64,000 bases of DNA from Cryptomeria japonica (GCF_030272615.1 NC_081408.1:617828476-617892475), one strand, 5' to 3'. Counted from the stretch's first letter, positions 24,290 to 36,327 are shown. Notes: generated from the sequence alone by a model not told the origin. Numbers and translations are program-made.

Positions 24290-24301
24290 GCTCTGATACC
24301 A
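24290..24301 (-). other. primer binding site of element Y
   Basis: GCTCTGATACCA on the plus strand, i.e. TGGTATCAGAGC on the element strand. It lies two bases (AT) from the LTR at 24304, as in Z. Confidence 0.93.
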
Positions 24302-24303
24302 AT

Positions 24304-25351
24304 TGTTAGGACCTAGAGGCAACTGAGAGGGGGGGCTGAATAAGTTGTCTATTAATTTCAACCCAAATATAAATTAATCAAACTTGATACTTAATACCAG
24401 TCGGTAGATAGATTAGTAGTAAATATTAATACTGGTGAAACTTAATGCATAAAACAAAAAGAGAAACAACATCCACAACACATAACATAGAGATTTGTAC
24501 GTGGAAACCCTGTAAGGGGAAAAACTACAGTGGGAAACCTTACCCACAATCAGATGATACTACTATAGATAGTATGTGTATACAAATGGGGTCTGCACAT
24601 GTAGAAAGGCCAACTTCCTAGAGGTCACTGCTCAATCACAAAATAGGAGTCACACTGACTACAATTGGATGATTAAATCCAATGATAATGTACTGCTTCA
24701 AATTAGCATCTCCAATGCTGGATTCAGTACCAGTTAAGCTCTGATAATCACCTTCAAACCTTCCATGAAACTTCTCTATGGTCTTCTCATGTGATCTTCA
24801 ATATTCACACATACCATGTTATAATACCATAACCATATACCATCTCATGTCATCTCACAAATGATATCTTACATATATACCAAAACCTAGGACCAAATGT
24901 GTAGGTTGGCTAACTAAGAATATTACAATACAAATAAGTCAAGATGCAATGCATCATGTTGGCTCAATACATTTACAACAATATCCAATCAATTAAATCA
25001 TCTCCATAACGTGTCGTGCTGATTTGGAATCGATAATGCATACCGATCCATAACCTAGACCTATTTGTTGGTAACAACAAATATGTCAACCCGATTAGAC
25101 CAATAATCACAACACCAAAAAAAAGTATCCAAACCATGTCTTTAACATAAACAAGTGATCTCCACATGATAACAAGTCATCCTTAGTGCTGGTGAACAAT
25201 ATAACCTGCTGGTGAATAGTATACCAGTGACTGTGCATAAGTCACTGAACATGCCTGTGAACATAATGTGCCGGTTCAACATAACCAAATATCTCTAGAA
25301 GAAAAATGTTGACATCAATGAAAAAACTAATGCAACACATCCATAATACCA
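24304..25351 (-). repeat. 5' LTR of element Y
   Basis: A 1,048-bp LTR beginning TGTTAGGACCTAGAGG and ending CATAATACCA, the partner of 18701-19760. Confidence 0.93.
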
Positions 25352-25416
25352 ATAGTGTTGACATCAATGATAAAACATCAATGCAACACATAATCAATTC
25401 CACCAAATGGCCAACA
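25352..25416 (-). repeat. 3' LTR of element Z, remaining part after Y
   Basis: Matches the last 65 or so bases of the Z LTR at 30035-31250 (GTGTTGACATCAATGAYAAAACATC .. AAATGGCCAACA). It is followed by the Z polypurine tract ATCTCCCCCTTTGG at 25417-25430. Confidence 0.93.
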
Positions 25417-25750
25417 ATCTCCCCCTTTGGCATTGATGGCAACACTAGATGTGAAAAACATCTAAGTACCAAGAAATGCCAAACATGTCTCCTCCTGTGG
25501 AAGACATCCAACAATCACCTGCATATAGCTCTGAATACCAATATCTCTTGCCCTTTGACTTTTACTTTTTCACATCAATATCACCCCCCTTTGACATCAA
25601 TGCAAAAAATGTGACAAAAATATCAAAGCAAAACATAAGTCTTTGAATCTCAAAGATGACTACTCCCCCTGAGTAGTAACATCCCACATTAGTGCCAGAA
25701 TGAATAGTATCTCAGATAATGTATGTCCGACTAATGCAACACCACATCAA
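25417..25750 (-). other. polypurine tract and 3' untranslated region of element Z
   Basis: On the minus strand AAAGGGGGAGAT directly precedes the LTR. A second GGGGG-containing patch lies near 25585 and a CAGGGGGAGTAG near 25660. No coding. Confidence 0.8.
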
Positions 25751-27247
25751 TCAAGTCTCTGCCAGAGGGGCAGAAACCTCCAATCTATCTCTTAGGTACT
25801 CAAATGATTCCTTGAATAAAGGTTTAGTGAAAATATCTACAATTTGATCTTTAGTATTCATATAAATCAGTCTAACTTCATTTGCTTCCACCTTCTCCTT
25901 CAAAAAGTTATACTTCATAGATATTTGCTTTGTCTTAGAATGAAATACCAAATTCTTTGATATGTCAATAGCAGCAGAGTTATCACAGTGAATAACTACT
26001 GGTGTATCACAATCCACCTTTATATCCTTTGACATTTGCTTCATCCATAAAACTTGTATACAGTTAGTAGCAGCAACAACATACTCAGCTTCAACAATAG
26101 ATAGAGAAGTACATGATTGTTTCTTGTTGATCCATAAAACCAATTTCTTCCCAAGAAAGAAAGCTCCACCAGAAGTACTTTTTCGGTCATCAACATCTCT
26201 AGCTCAATCAACATTTGTATATGCACATAAAGTGAAGTTATCATCCTTAGGGTACCACAAGTCATATTCTGATGTACCTTGCAAATATCTAAAAATCCTT
26301 TTCACCGCCATCTCAATATTTTCTCTAGGATCGCTCTAAAATCTTGAAACAATACAAACAATATTCATAATGTCAAGCCTAGTCTGAGTCAAATAAAGAA
26401 GACCTCCAATCATAGATTTGTATCAAGTAGGATTTACCGGTGTAGAGACATCTTTTCATGTCAATTTCTCACTTGTAACCATAGATGTACTTACCGGTTT
26501 AGAATCTCCCATACCAAATATCTTCAACAATTACTTAGCATATTTAGTTTGATAGATGAAAATACCCTTTTTAGGTTAAGTAATATGCAAACCTAAGAAA
26601 AATTTCATCTCACCAATCATAGACATCTCAAATTCTTTCTCCATTTTCTTAGAAAATTCTATGCATAATTTATCCTCACCTCGAAAAATACTGTCATCAA
26701 CAAATACTTCAACAATCAGTATATCATCATTAGTGATTTTATAATATAAATTACTGTCAGCACCACCCTTAGTAAAACCAAGCTTCAAAAGATATTTATC
26801 CAACCTTGCATACCAAGCTCTAGGTGCTTGTTTCAATCCATATAAAGCTTTCCTTAACGTACAAACCATATCTGTATCATTTGATAGTGAAAAATCATCA
26901 GGTTTTTCAATATAAACTTCCTCATCAAGATCCCCATTCAAGAATACACATTTAACATCCATCTGATAAACCTTGTAGGTTTTATAAGCAGCATAGGCAA
27001 GAAATAATCTTATCATTTCAATCCTAGCTATAGGTGCAAAAGTTTCTCCATAATCAATTCCTTCCTTTTGAGAATATCCTTTACAAACCAAACAAGCCTT
27101 ATTCCTTATAAATTTTCCATCCTCATTCAATTTAATCCTAAAAACCCATTTAGTTCCAATAACATTTTTATTTTTAGGCCGGGGAACCAAAGTCCATGTG
27201 TTATTTTTCTCCATCTGATCTAATTTTTCTTCCATAGCTTTTAACAA
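25751..27247 (-). pseudogene. element Z reverse transcriptase and RNase H (decayed)
   Basis: RT frame 27247-26576: [27 protein letters not shown], the complete [18 protein letters not shown] block, and active site VFVDDSIF with both Asp residues kept. After a stop near 26575 the same frame gives YLTQTRPD-like sequence and an RNase H (26265-25751): CAYTNVD with a stop just after, KSTSGGAFFLGKK, SLSIVEAEY, HCDNSAAID, FHSKTKQISMKYNF, DIFTKPLFKESFEYLRD. The RT domain is the best kept of the three sister elements, but several stops remove function. Confidence 0.9.
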
Positions 27248-27577
27248 ATGTTCATCTTTACATACCTCAATTATTGATACCGGTTCAACTTATGAAATTA
27301 AACATACCTAATTAGTTGCTAGTCTTATTCTTGTTGTTAATCCATTTGCTCTTATCCCTAATGATTTGATCTTTAGAATGATTCAATCTCACATACCTAG
27401 GAGTCTTTTGACTTTATGTTCCTCTTCCCTGTTCTTCAGTTACTGTAGAATTTTTTGATGTTTCTAGAGTAACTAGTTCAACTCTCTATTCCGATAAAGG
27501 CTCTACCAGTTCAGATATAATCATTTCCACTATCGATTCCTTCTCATAAACTCTAATTTGATTTTTGTTTATCTCAT

Positions 27578-28905
27578 CTACTTTGACATTAGCACTCTCC
27601 ATAATTCTCTGCAATATCTTGTTATAACATCTATATTCTTTTCTTTCATTAGAATAACCAAGAAATATGCCTTCATCACATCTAGGATCAAATTTCCCAT
27701 TAGTATCATCTCTCCTGATATAACATTTACTACCAAAAATTCTGAAATACTTAACTGTAGGTGTATTGCCAAATCATAATTCATAAGGTGTCTTATCAGT
27801 TTCTCCTTTGATATGTACTTTGTTGAATGTATAAACTGCTGTACTAACTACCTCTCTTCAGTAGATATGAGGTAGATTAGCTTCCATCATCATTGTTCTG
27901 GCAACATCCAAGATAGTTATGTTCTTCCTTTCCACAACTCCATTTTGTTGAGGTGTCTGGGGAGTAGAAAATTGTCTTCTTATACCATGCTTTTCACAAA
28001 AGTTATTAAACTCGCCAGATGTGAATTCTCCACCATGATCTAATCTCAAACATTTAATCTTCAATCCTATCTCAGTTTCCACTTTATCCTCAAAGATTTT
28101 AAAATTTTCAAATGCTTCATAGTTTTCTCTCAAAAAATTAACCATCATTCTAGAATATTCATCAATGATTAGCATGAAATATCTATCACCATGAAATTTT
28201 TTAACTCTACCAGGGCCACATAAATAAGTATGAATAAGATCAAGAACATCATTTGATTTATCTTGTATACTCCTTAAAAGAGGTTCTGACATGTTTACCC
28301 ATTTGACATTCCTTACATACTGGATTATAGGGCTTCATAATCTTAGGTATATCCATAACTACCTTAGTTGAACTAATCTTCACAATGCAATCATAATTCA
28401 CATGACATAGCCTTTTATGCCATAGCCAACTCTCATAGATTTGTGTAAGCAAACATGTCTTCTCACTAGAGTTCAAATGAAATATATTACCTTTTGTCTA
28501 TGTACCGGTTGCAACCTCCAAGCCATACATATTAATGATTTTGCATTTTCCATCCTTGAACTATAATTGAAATCCCTTATCTACCAATTGTCCTCAACTC
28601 AAAAGATTATGCTTCAAACCTTCAACATAATAAATATTATCAGTATTGTTCTTGCCATCCAATGATATAGTTCCTTTTCCTTTGATCATACATGCCTTGT
28701 CATCTCTAAATATAACTAGTCCACCATCAAATTCTTGCAAAGATAGAAACTTCTCTTTATCTCCAATCATATGATGTGAACAACCACTATCAATTAACCA
28801 TTCATCCTTGTCCTTAGTTTTAGCAGCAAGTGCCTTCTCTTCAGGTACATTCTCTTCCAATGCTGAATCATCTTCCTTGATAGCCAAGAATACCCATTCC
28901 TTCAC
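27578..28905 (-). pseudogene. element Z protease, GAG-pre-integrase and integrase (decayed)
   Basis: The protease near 28790 has an intact WLIDSGCSHHM motif. GAG-pre-integrase LWHKRLCHVN .. CKECQMG is intact. A frameshift near 28290 precedes the integrase core: HTYLCGP, with the first catalytic Asp replaced by Tyr, then LDHGGEFTSGEF and QNGVVERKN. After a stop at 27857, C-terminal integrase sequence continues in shifted frames to about 27578 (YELWFG-like, FRIFGSKCYIRRDD-like). Confidence 0.88.
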
Positions 28906-28929
28906 ATTGCCAGATCCACTAGTAGAGTC

Positions 28930-29976
28930 TTATGTCGGTTCATCATCTGAATTAGTAATGCCTTCTTCATCTGCTATGTAGCATGATTTGTCTCTATTTT
29001 TCTTGTATTTATACTTGTTCTGATATCCAAGGTTAGGCTTAAATGATCTTTTAACTCTTTCTTCAAATCTTGAATTCCTTTCAGGATATCTAGATGCAAA
29101 ATGATCAATCTTATTACATGCAAAACATTTAAAAGGTGTTTTTCCTTCATACTTACTTCCTACTAGTCCTTCCGATACTCTTCTAGCAAATAGTGCTTCA
29201 AGTTGCTCATACTCATCATCTTCTCTCTTCATATCTTCTAACTCCTTTGCATATAAAGCTTTCTAGTCTTGCTTACTGGTTGCAAATGTAGATGCATGAA
29301 AAGCAGGTTCAGTCTTCACAGCTCCAAAAGGTCCAAATTCCTCAAGCTCAAAAGCAGATAGTTTCCCAACTAAAGTATCCCCATTGACAGATGTATTAGC
29401 CATTGTTCTCAACTCCTTAATAGAAGTAGCCTTCATTTTGTAATCTAGTGGTAGGGCTCTTAGGACTTTAGAAATAATTTCATCTTCGCTCAGAGTTCCA
29501 CCACAACATTCAATTCCCATAACAATCTCATTTACCCTTTCCATGAATGTAGTAATCCTTTCATATTCTTCCATCTTTAGGTTTTCATATCTTCCCCGGT
29601 AACCATCAAGTTTAGTAATATTCACTATAGAGTCACCTTCATTAAGAGTCTCCAACTTATCCCATATAGCCTTTCCAGATGACTTGTCTATTAATCCCAT
29701 TATTTGCTGATCAGACAGTGCACACAAGAGGGATTCTCTTGCTCTACAATCATTCTCAAGCTCCATGTCTAGGTTTGTTGGAGGAGGATTTCCAAATCCC
29801 AGATTAAAGGGTGTGACACCATTCTGCATGATCTCCCCAATTTCCTTGCCAAGATATAATAGATGAGTCTTCATCCTAATCTTCTATACTATGTAATTCA
29901 TTCTTTCAAGCCTTAGAATATCCCTTCAAAAGATAGCTCAAGAAGAACTGGATGAACTTGAACTATTAGTCACCAT
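28930..29976 (-). pseudogene. element Z gag (decayed)
   Basis: The likely start is the minus ATG at 29976, followed by a serine run. Stops follow before the long frame 29874-29263, which reads AIWDKLETLNEGD, FMERVNEIVMGIECCGG and DYKMKATSIKELRT, typical of UBN2 gag. After a stop near 29260 the same frame continues with the zinc knuckle CFACNKIDHFASRY, whose last Cys is Tyr, and the basic KRSFKPNLGYQ tail. It is continuous in frame with the protease (28905 onward). Confidence 0.88.
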
Positions 29977-30020
29977 TGGATCTCCCTCAAGCAGTTAAGC
30001 TTTCTGCAGAGAGGAACAAA

Positions 30021-30032
30021 GCTCTGATACCA
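30021..30032 (-). other. primer binding site of element Z
   Basis: GCTCTGATACCA (TGGTATCAGAGC on the element strand), separated from the LTR at 30035 by AT. Same arrangement as in element Y. Confidence 0.93.
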
Positions 30033-30034
30033 AT

Positions 30035-31250
30035 TGTTAGGAAGTTTAGATAACCAGAAGACAACTGAGAGGTGGGGTGAATCAGTTGTCACAGATTATA
30101 GGAAGCATTAGCAATTAAAAATTTAATACTGGAACCCAAAAACAATAATACCAAAATAGCAATTAATCCAATTTAGCATAAACAATAATCACAAAATAAA
30201 ATCCATCCACACAACACCAAGATTTGTACATGGAAAACCTGGTAAAGGGAAAAACCATGGTGAGAAGCCTACCCACAGTCAGATAATACTTCTGTAGTAT
30301 GTGAATTACAATGATGGGGCCTACACTTGCAGGAAGACCAATAGCCTAGAGCACAGTGCTCATCACAAAAGGAGCCTCACTAACTACATATAAATCTAGG
30401 CTATAATCTAGAGAAGTGTTGAACTACAAAGAATAGTATCTCATATGCCCGAGTATAGTTTCAGTTAAGCTCAATACCGAAGGAATAAATCCTCTTACAT
30501 AAGCCCAATTCGATCTCCAATGATCGACCAACTCCTCTACCTGAGTGATATTACATTATTCTCATATTACATTCCTTGACCATGACCTCTTACATTAAAC
30601 ATGATGATCTTAAATTAGATCTTACATCTATTTATACAAACCCTTGACCATAAACAATCAGGTTGGCCACTAGACAATAAACTGATTATATAATTACAAA
30701 CCATGTTGGTCTTAGACCAAACAAATAATACCAATACATAAGACATCTCGAAAATAAATCAATAGGTCCTATCCACACATTACATTAAATCCGGTCCATA
30801 ACCTAGATCAACCGGGACCAAGTATAGGTCCACACACTTCAACAAGGATCTCCAACCACCAAGTCTCGAACATGATCACCAACAACATCCTGAAACTCCA
30901 TCAAAAGTTGCACCAACACCACTTATGCAATTCATCAAAGATCTCCACTAAAAGCTCTGCTGGTAAAACCCTCGGTGAAATGAGAAACCAATCTTCTAAG
31001 CAAGAAGGATAGCATCCAATCACTAGACCAAAACCAACTGATCAAATATGAGTATAAGTATCACGAACAATCCAATTCCATCACTAGATTATAGCAGAGC
31101 CTATTGGATCATGCCAGATCCAAGTTAACTAGAAACGACTTAAACCTACCGGGACTAGAAGGGTGTCAATAAAGCATCCAAACAACTAGTGTTGACATCA
31201 ATGACAAAACATCAATGCAACACATAATCAATTCCACCAAATGGCCAACA
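30035..31250 (-). repeat. 5' LTR of element Z
   Basis: A 1,216-bp LTR, TGTTAGGAAG to GGCCAACA, uninterrupted. It carries blocks absent from the 3' LTR (around 30937-30990 and 31095-31112). The minus-strand TATA region (TTTATACAAACCC on the plus strand) lies near 30635. Confidence 0.93.
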
Positions 31251-32459
31251 ATTTCATCCTTATTCACTTCCATGGGAGAAACCCTTATTACACGGCCTCG
31301 AAACATTGTTTCGATAACCTTCAATCCTATGGCCCATGTATTTCCATACTAGTCAAAATCTACCATCCCTTTGAAACCCCAGTTCTTGCTTCATCCTCCC
31401 ACATCTTTCCATCAAATTCAATTATTTGTATTCCTCAATCATTTAATAATTTAATTATTATTTTAATCTTTTATTTATTACACAAATTATGTCCTTAATA
31501 TAAAAATATAAGATTGATTCTCTTGTGAAGAAAAAATACTTAATTTTATTAAAAAATATGACACACTTGAGAAAATATTATATGTGAATATGTGATATAT
31601 TTTTTAGCTTGTTTAGATAACTAGGTAAGACATGTGATGTCCCATTGAAATAATATTTTAGTGCACACAAATTTTAAAATTAAATAAAAAGATAAACTAA
31701 TAAATTATTAGTTTACATGATTTTGAAACTAATAATTGACATGAGTTATGTAAAGTAATAAATTATATTTTGAAATTTTAGTATTTGTAATGTTTTTTCT
31801 CCATTTCAATGAATATATCTTTTTAATATTTAAAAAAATAAAAATTCATAAATGTAAAATAAGTTAAAGGATAAAAAAATATTATATAAAATCAAGGTTC
31901 TACATAACCTCTCTTTTTTAGTATTTTGTCAATAACTAAATTATAGTTTTAATTTTACAAAAACTAAATTCAAATAATTTTTGTAGCATCCTAAATGGTA
32001 CTTGCCTATAATTTTGTCCTCACCTAGGCCTCACTTTGGCATTTCAGTTTCCAAGGCCTAATTGTAATGCTGATTTCATTCACACCACCCATCTATTCTG
32101 CATTTTCATTGAGTTTCCAGTTGTACCCCCAATTTGGAGTCTTTATTTCCAAGACCAAGATGTACCATTCCCTGGTCCCAAATCAGAATCAAAATTAAGA
32201 TCTCTAGTAAATTCAAGTGAGCAAGAAATCAACCATTCATCAAGCATTGAAGCAGAAGTGAAGTCAAGTTCAAGCATTGAAGATGGCATTCATGATCAAT
32301 GTTTAATGAAGACATCCTACATGAAACCCTAAAAATTTTATGTGAGGACAAATAAAACTTCATCAAGGTAAACACTGTGGTCTCAAGCATTAAGTTTTAT
32401 ATTTAGTCTTTCCCTCAAAATGAAAGTACTTTACTTTAGTCTTTCATTACATTTGTCTA
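31251..32459. other. AT-rich sequence, possibly starting with the displaced 5' end of LINE 1
   Basis: The first 200 bp or so could be the 5' continuation of LINE 1 beyond the Z insertion, as expected from the near-identical 5-bp flanks. I could not recognise LINE protein there. From about 31490 to 32000 the sequence is very AT-rich with no open frame. A 98-codon plus-strand frame at 32036-32332 has no family features. Confidence 0.4.
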
Positions 32460-33690
32460 TGTTGGCAACAACAAAGTAGGAAAACTAAGAGGACGGGGAG
32501 GGGAATCAATTTTCACCAAACTTAAACAAATTAACCTCAACTTCAAATCTGATCAAGAACAACAATAGCAAAAATAAACACCACATCAACAACAAACAGA
32601 ACACATAGATTTTTGATGTGGAAAACCTAGGCAAGGGAAAAACCATGGTGGGAACCTGCCCACAATATGATAATACTCTGCAGTAATATGTGTAAATATT
32701 ACAATGGGGAATGCACATGCATTTAGGCACATTGCCTAGAGCTCACTACTCAAAAGAAATAAATGGATAAACCCTAGAAAGGCTCACTTCCTTACAAAGA
32801 TCGGGCAACAAGACATATTACATGAACTGAAAGAATAACAACTCCAAATGCCTAATTATAGTTTTGGTTAAGCACATATACTCAAATTCTGCTCTAAACA
32901 ATTTTGCACACACTTTCATACTTCTTCACTTTACTCCTCTACTACTAAAGGATCAAAACAATATTTGCACATGTAGATGTATGTCACAAATGAATATTAC
33001 ATGTATTTATATAATTCATCAACCTATATTTCAAGGTAGTCTTCAACACATAAGACCTAATTACACAATTACATCACATGATACATAAATCCATATGTGG
33101 TCCAATAAAATGTCACCAAGGAAATAGCATGGACCTAAATCAAATCCTCAAACATGCAACACCATCAAATATCTTGCCAAGATCATCCGCAACATGCAAG
33201 AACCATCAGGTCGATCAGAAATTTGTATAACACAAAGTATACCACTAGACCAATTAAATCTTCAATAACGGACACCATGATCAATACAGACCACCAAAAT
33301 GAATAGAACATGATTGAAGAACATCAACAAGAAATGTGAATTCCTCTGCAATAACCACAACGACTCATATAACCATAATCATCATCATTTCTCTTTGGGA
33401 CTCAAGAACACCAATTGACAAACTGAAAGATACGCTTGTGAAGTTCCAAATCATGAACCACATGAACTGAGGACATACATGAATGTCTTGAGCACTCTCC
33501 AAAATCCACACAACATAAATAATCAATTCCAAAGCAATTCAAACTATCAATCACAACTTTGTAATACAAAACAAACAGAAAAACTAGTCACCATGTTGGA
33601 TCACATAACTCGATCAAATCACCTTCTGGAACACTAAAACTCATACTGAATCAACTAGAGATAAGTATCTCAAAACCCATTACTCTGCAT
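32460..33690 (-). repeat. diverged Ty1/copia LTR, minus strand, alone or truncated
   Basis: Starts TGTTGGCAACAAC and has the same order of blocks as the Y and Z LTRs: GGACGGGGAGGGGAATCAATT, then GATGTGGAAAACCTAGGCAAGGGAAAAACCATGGTGGGAACCTGCC as two adjacent shorter blocks, then GCCTAGAGCTCACTACTC. No internal copia region is attached on either side. The end is not certain, because the 5 bp before it (GTCTA) were not found again, and a gypsy-derived segment begins near 33700. Confidence 0.7.
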
Positions 33691-33858
33691 CAGCATATTT
33701 GTAATATGGTGAAAAATAGTGAGGGGAGATCAAGTGGAAAGCTTTACTCCCCTCAAAAGGCGAATGAAAGTTTCACAAAGGATTCCCTTCAATTTTTCAC
33801 ACATTACATTCAAAAGAGGGGTTGAATTCACTAGATCCAATCCCCAATGGTAAGAGAT

Positions 33859-34583
33859 TGAATACTAAGTGAATTGCATTGAATTTGGAAAGTATTAGGA
33901 ATATAAATTGACCCTCTTTTGTAATAGACTAGTTGATCTAAACAAGTTGAGACTAAGTGCAAAAATGACAAAGAAATGATTATATCTTGAGATAGGGATG
34001 TGGGATGAAGTTGTGCACCTAGAATTAGTAGTAGAATGTCAAGATGAAGCTTGCCTACAAATCTGAGCAAAAGTTGCAGGGACCGTGCGTAAGTTATGCA
34101 CGGTCCTCCAAAAAATCAGCGCGCCAAGAAGAATTTTTTCATCTCTGAAAATGAATTCTAAACCTACAATTACTGCCATGCACCTGCAACCTACACATAG
34201 CAAAGAGAGAGAATTTTTTTGGGGATTGGGGGTTTTCCTTCTAATCAAACCCCATTTTGGAATGAACCAAGTGGTTGTAAAATGATGCAAAATGAAAGGA
34301 AATGTCGAAAGTAGAATCCACCTCAAGAAGGGGATGTAATTGAAATGTTGATACCTCTGTAGATGAATTTTCTTGAATGGATATGTGAAATAGGATGTCT
34401 TGAATGTTTATATAAATATCATCTTCAATGGTTGAATCCTTGTCTTGAATGCAACACCTAGGCTTGAAAGGAGACTTGAAATGCTCAATGCTTGAATGTT
34501 TGATGTTTGATGATAATGTCACCTTGTAATTTTGCCTTATGATCCACTTATCCTTTCTTGTTTTCTCTTATTTTTGCTTGTAT
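33859..34583 (-). repeat. inverted partial copy of the gypsy LTR at 36328-37391
   Basis: Read on the minus strand, this matches 36705-37391 almost throughout (R-U5 side of the LTR), ending at the same TAGTATTCA. The promoter-proximal U3 part is missing. The 169 bp at 33690-33858 then read, on the minus strand, like the internal leader after the LTR. So this is the 5' end of an oppositely oriented relative of element G. A 282-bp minus frame at 34522-34241 is LTR sequence, not a gene. Confidence 0.85.
34080..34106. other. hairpin in the inverted LTR copy
   Basis: GGACCGTGC at 34080-34088 pairs with GCACGGTCC at 34098-34106. Read on the plus strand two further pairs, one of them a wobble, leave a 5-base loop. 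On the element strand the tenth position is a mismatch. It is the counterpart of the hairpin at 37183-37209. Confidence 0.8.
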
Positions 34584-35568
34584 ATGGTCTCAACAATTTA
34601 AATCTCTTCCACCAAGAAGCGATGCTCTCTTTCAATCTTATCAAAAATGGAAGAAATATATTATTTTATCCTTAAGCCAACCTAGAACTCTAGCACTTGA
34701 TATTCCCATCACTCTTGAAGATGAAGTTCTTCCCCTAAAGAATATAACTAATCTTCCTCCTAAGGAAGATTCCTGACCTATTCCTATAGATGAGAGTATG
34801 CCTTCTCCCAAGAAGAACAATAATATTCCTCTTAAGGTTAGACCTATACCTCCTCCTAATAATGGACCTAGTCTCCTTCCTAAACCAAACATTCCTCCTT
34901 TATATGGTGTAGTTCCACTTCCTTCCTCTTATAGAGAGAAGAGACATTCCTCTCCTCTTGTCCACCCTAAAATATCTCAACCTAAACATCCAATTGCCAA
35001 AGATGAGAACATTCCTCCTTCAACAAATATACCTCAGTCTTCTTAGCCTTCCACTAAGACTAGACATAATCATTGTGTGAGAGAACACCAAAGAAAACAT
35101 CATGCTAGATCTCATAAAGTTGTTTCTCAAACTATTAAATCTCCCAAAACATCAACAATTGACATGATTCCATTTTCTCCTAAGCAATATTTTAAACCTT
35201 AATCTCCAAATCATAAGTTGCAGAAAACATGTGATGGTTTTACTTTTATTCATGTTAGAGCTCCTCTTTTTATAATTTTTGATGAAGAAATAGGTGAAAA
35301 TGTTATTCATCATGACAATACAACTCCTAATGCTTCTAATAGTGAATATGAATATGTTGATGTTGACAATCATTTATCTGCAGAATTTTCAAAAGCCTTA
35401 ATCCTAGCTCCTAGAAACAAACAAAGTGACTTAGCACATGAGAATAGTCCTTGTTTGGATCTTGTAATAGCTCCATCTACTATGCTTGATGTCTCTCCTC
35501 TGGCATGTTTCCCTCCTTCACAAAATAATGATCAACAAGATCAAGAGGTGGATGTCATGCTAGACTAG
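34558..35568 (+). pseudogene. unidentified proline-rich frame of a gypsy-related element
   Basis: Three open stretches (34558-34776, 34798-35046, 35218-35568) lie in one reading frame, separated only by stops (TGA at 34774, TAG at 35044, TAA near 35200). Together they are about 337 codons. The middle is rich in Pro and Lys (KVRPIPPPNNGPSLLPKP) and the end is acidic. Its first codons lie inside the inverted LTR fragment, so the true start is lost. It is followed by a long 3' UTR and a PPT-LTR junction, so it is the 3'-terminal coding part of a non-autonomous element. I do not recognise the protein, and no catalytic motif is visible. Confidence 0.5.
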
Positions 35569-36327
35569 TTGCATTAGTAGCGTAGATCCTCTACCTCTCT
35601 CCTTTCTTGTTCTTTTGTCACCATTCTTCTATATGTATCTCTATTCTTCTATTTATTGTCCGTAGTGATGTATACTTGAGGATGATGCAAAGCATTGAGA
35701 TCTCTTTGATCTATTTCATGTTGACTCAAAAGACACATGTATTCCCTTTCTTCCAAGGTGGTTCATTTCTTTGGGGAATAAGGACTATTTTCTGCATATA
35801 TATATATGATATACATGAGTTATCATACAACATATTGACCCCGAGGAAAGTGAAGGCACCTCATTCTTTGTGTTTTGTGTTAATTATCCTTGGGTTTATT
35901 CCTCGATTGGGGGCTAAATCCTTGCGATAATGTGTGCCCTCTTTTTCTCTCTCTTAGGTGTATCCTAACTTAAAGAAATCTCTCCTAATAAGGCATGCAT
36001 GATTGCTTTAATGTGGGGGCATACACTTCGCTCATATTTTCTTTCTTGGTACTTGGAGTTATTTAGTGGACTTCGGCTTTGCTTTGTAATTTTTGGTATC
36101 CTTTTTTTTCATGACTCATAGTGAGAGGAACTTTACTACTTGCAGTCATCGTTCTCCCTCCCGATCTTCACTTTTACTTTGTCAATCTAAGTCGTAAGAT
36201 CCTTAGTCCACTGGGGGCTTAGTGCATCTTGCCTCCTTGATGTGGTATAATTCTTTCAATCTTGTCTCCTTGTACTTCACCAATAGTATTGGTATACACT
36301 TATACTCCCACTAAAGTGGGGGCTAAA
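35569..36327 (+). other. 3' untranslated region of a gypsy-related element ending in a polypurine tract
   Basis: No coding. GTGGGGGC-type patches recur (GATTGGGGGCTAAATCC near 35905, TGTGGGGGCATAC near 36013, CACTGGGGGCTTAG near 36208). The last, AAAGTGGGGGCTAAA at 36313-36327, lies directly before the TGTAGC start of the LTR. Confidence 0.7.

Larger units (their letters stand above)
18701..25351 (-). mobile_element. Ty1/copia element Y, minus strand, nested in the 3' LTR of Z
   Basis: A 6.65-kb element with LTRs 18701-19760 and 24304-25351, PBS, gag, PR, IN, RT, RNase H and PPT in minus orientation. The interrupted Z LTR is restored when Y is removed. The host bases GTGTT at 18696-18700 recur at 25355-25359, but three bases (ATA) lie between the LTR end and the right copy, so the right terminus is slightly irregular. 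The family is close to that of Z and A. Confidence 0.93.
17627..31250 (-). mobile_element. Ty1/copia element Z, minus strand, containing element Y
   Basis: Minus-strand element with its 3' LTR at the left (17627-18700, continued at 25352-25416), PPT, RNase H, RT, IN, PR, gag, PBS, and 5' LTR at 30035-31250. The flanking 5 bp are ATTTT (17622-17626) and ATTTC (31251-31255), a target duplication with one transition. Without Y the element is about 7 kb. It was inserted in the 5' part of LINE 1. All coding regions are broken. Confidence 0.92.

Noticed and set aside
32036-32332. 98-codon Ser-rich plus frame
   Set aside because: Low complexity, isolated, no regulatory or family evidence.
34241-34522. 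93-codon minus frame similar to a plus frame at 36724-37098, suggesting a conserved small gene
   Set aside because: Both lie in the same LTR in opposite orientation; the similarity is LTR homology, and the frame is not clearly under coding constraint.
34641-34892. Gly-rich minus-strand frame
   Set aside because: Shadow of the Pro-rich plus-strand frame at 34558-35568.
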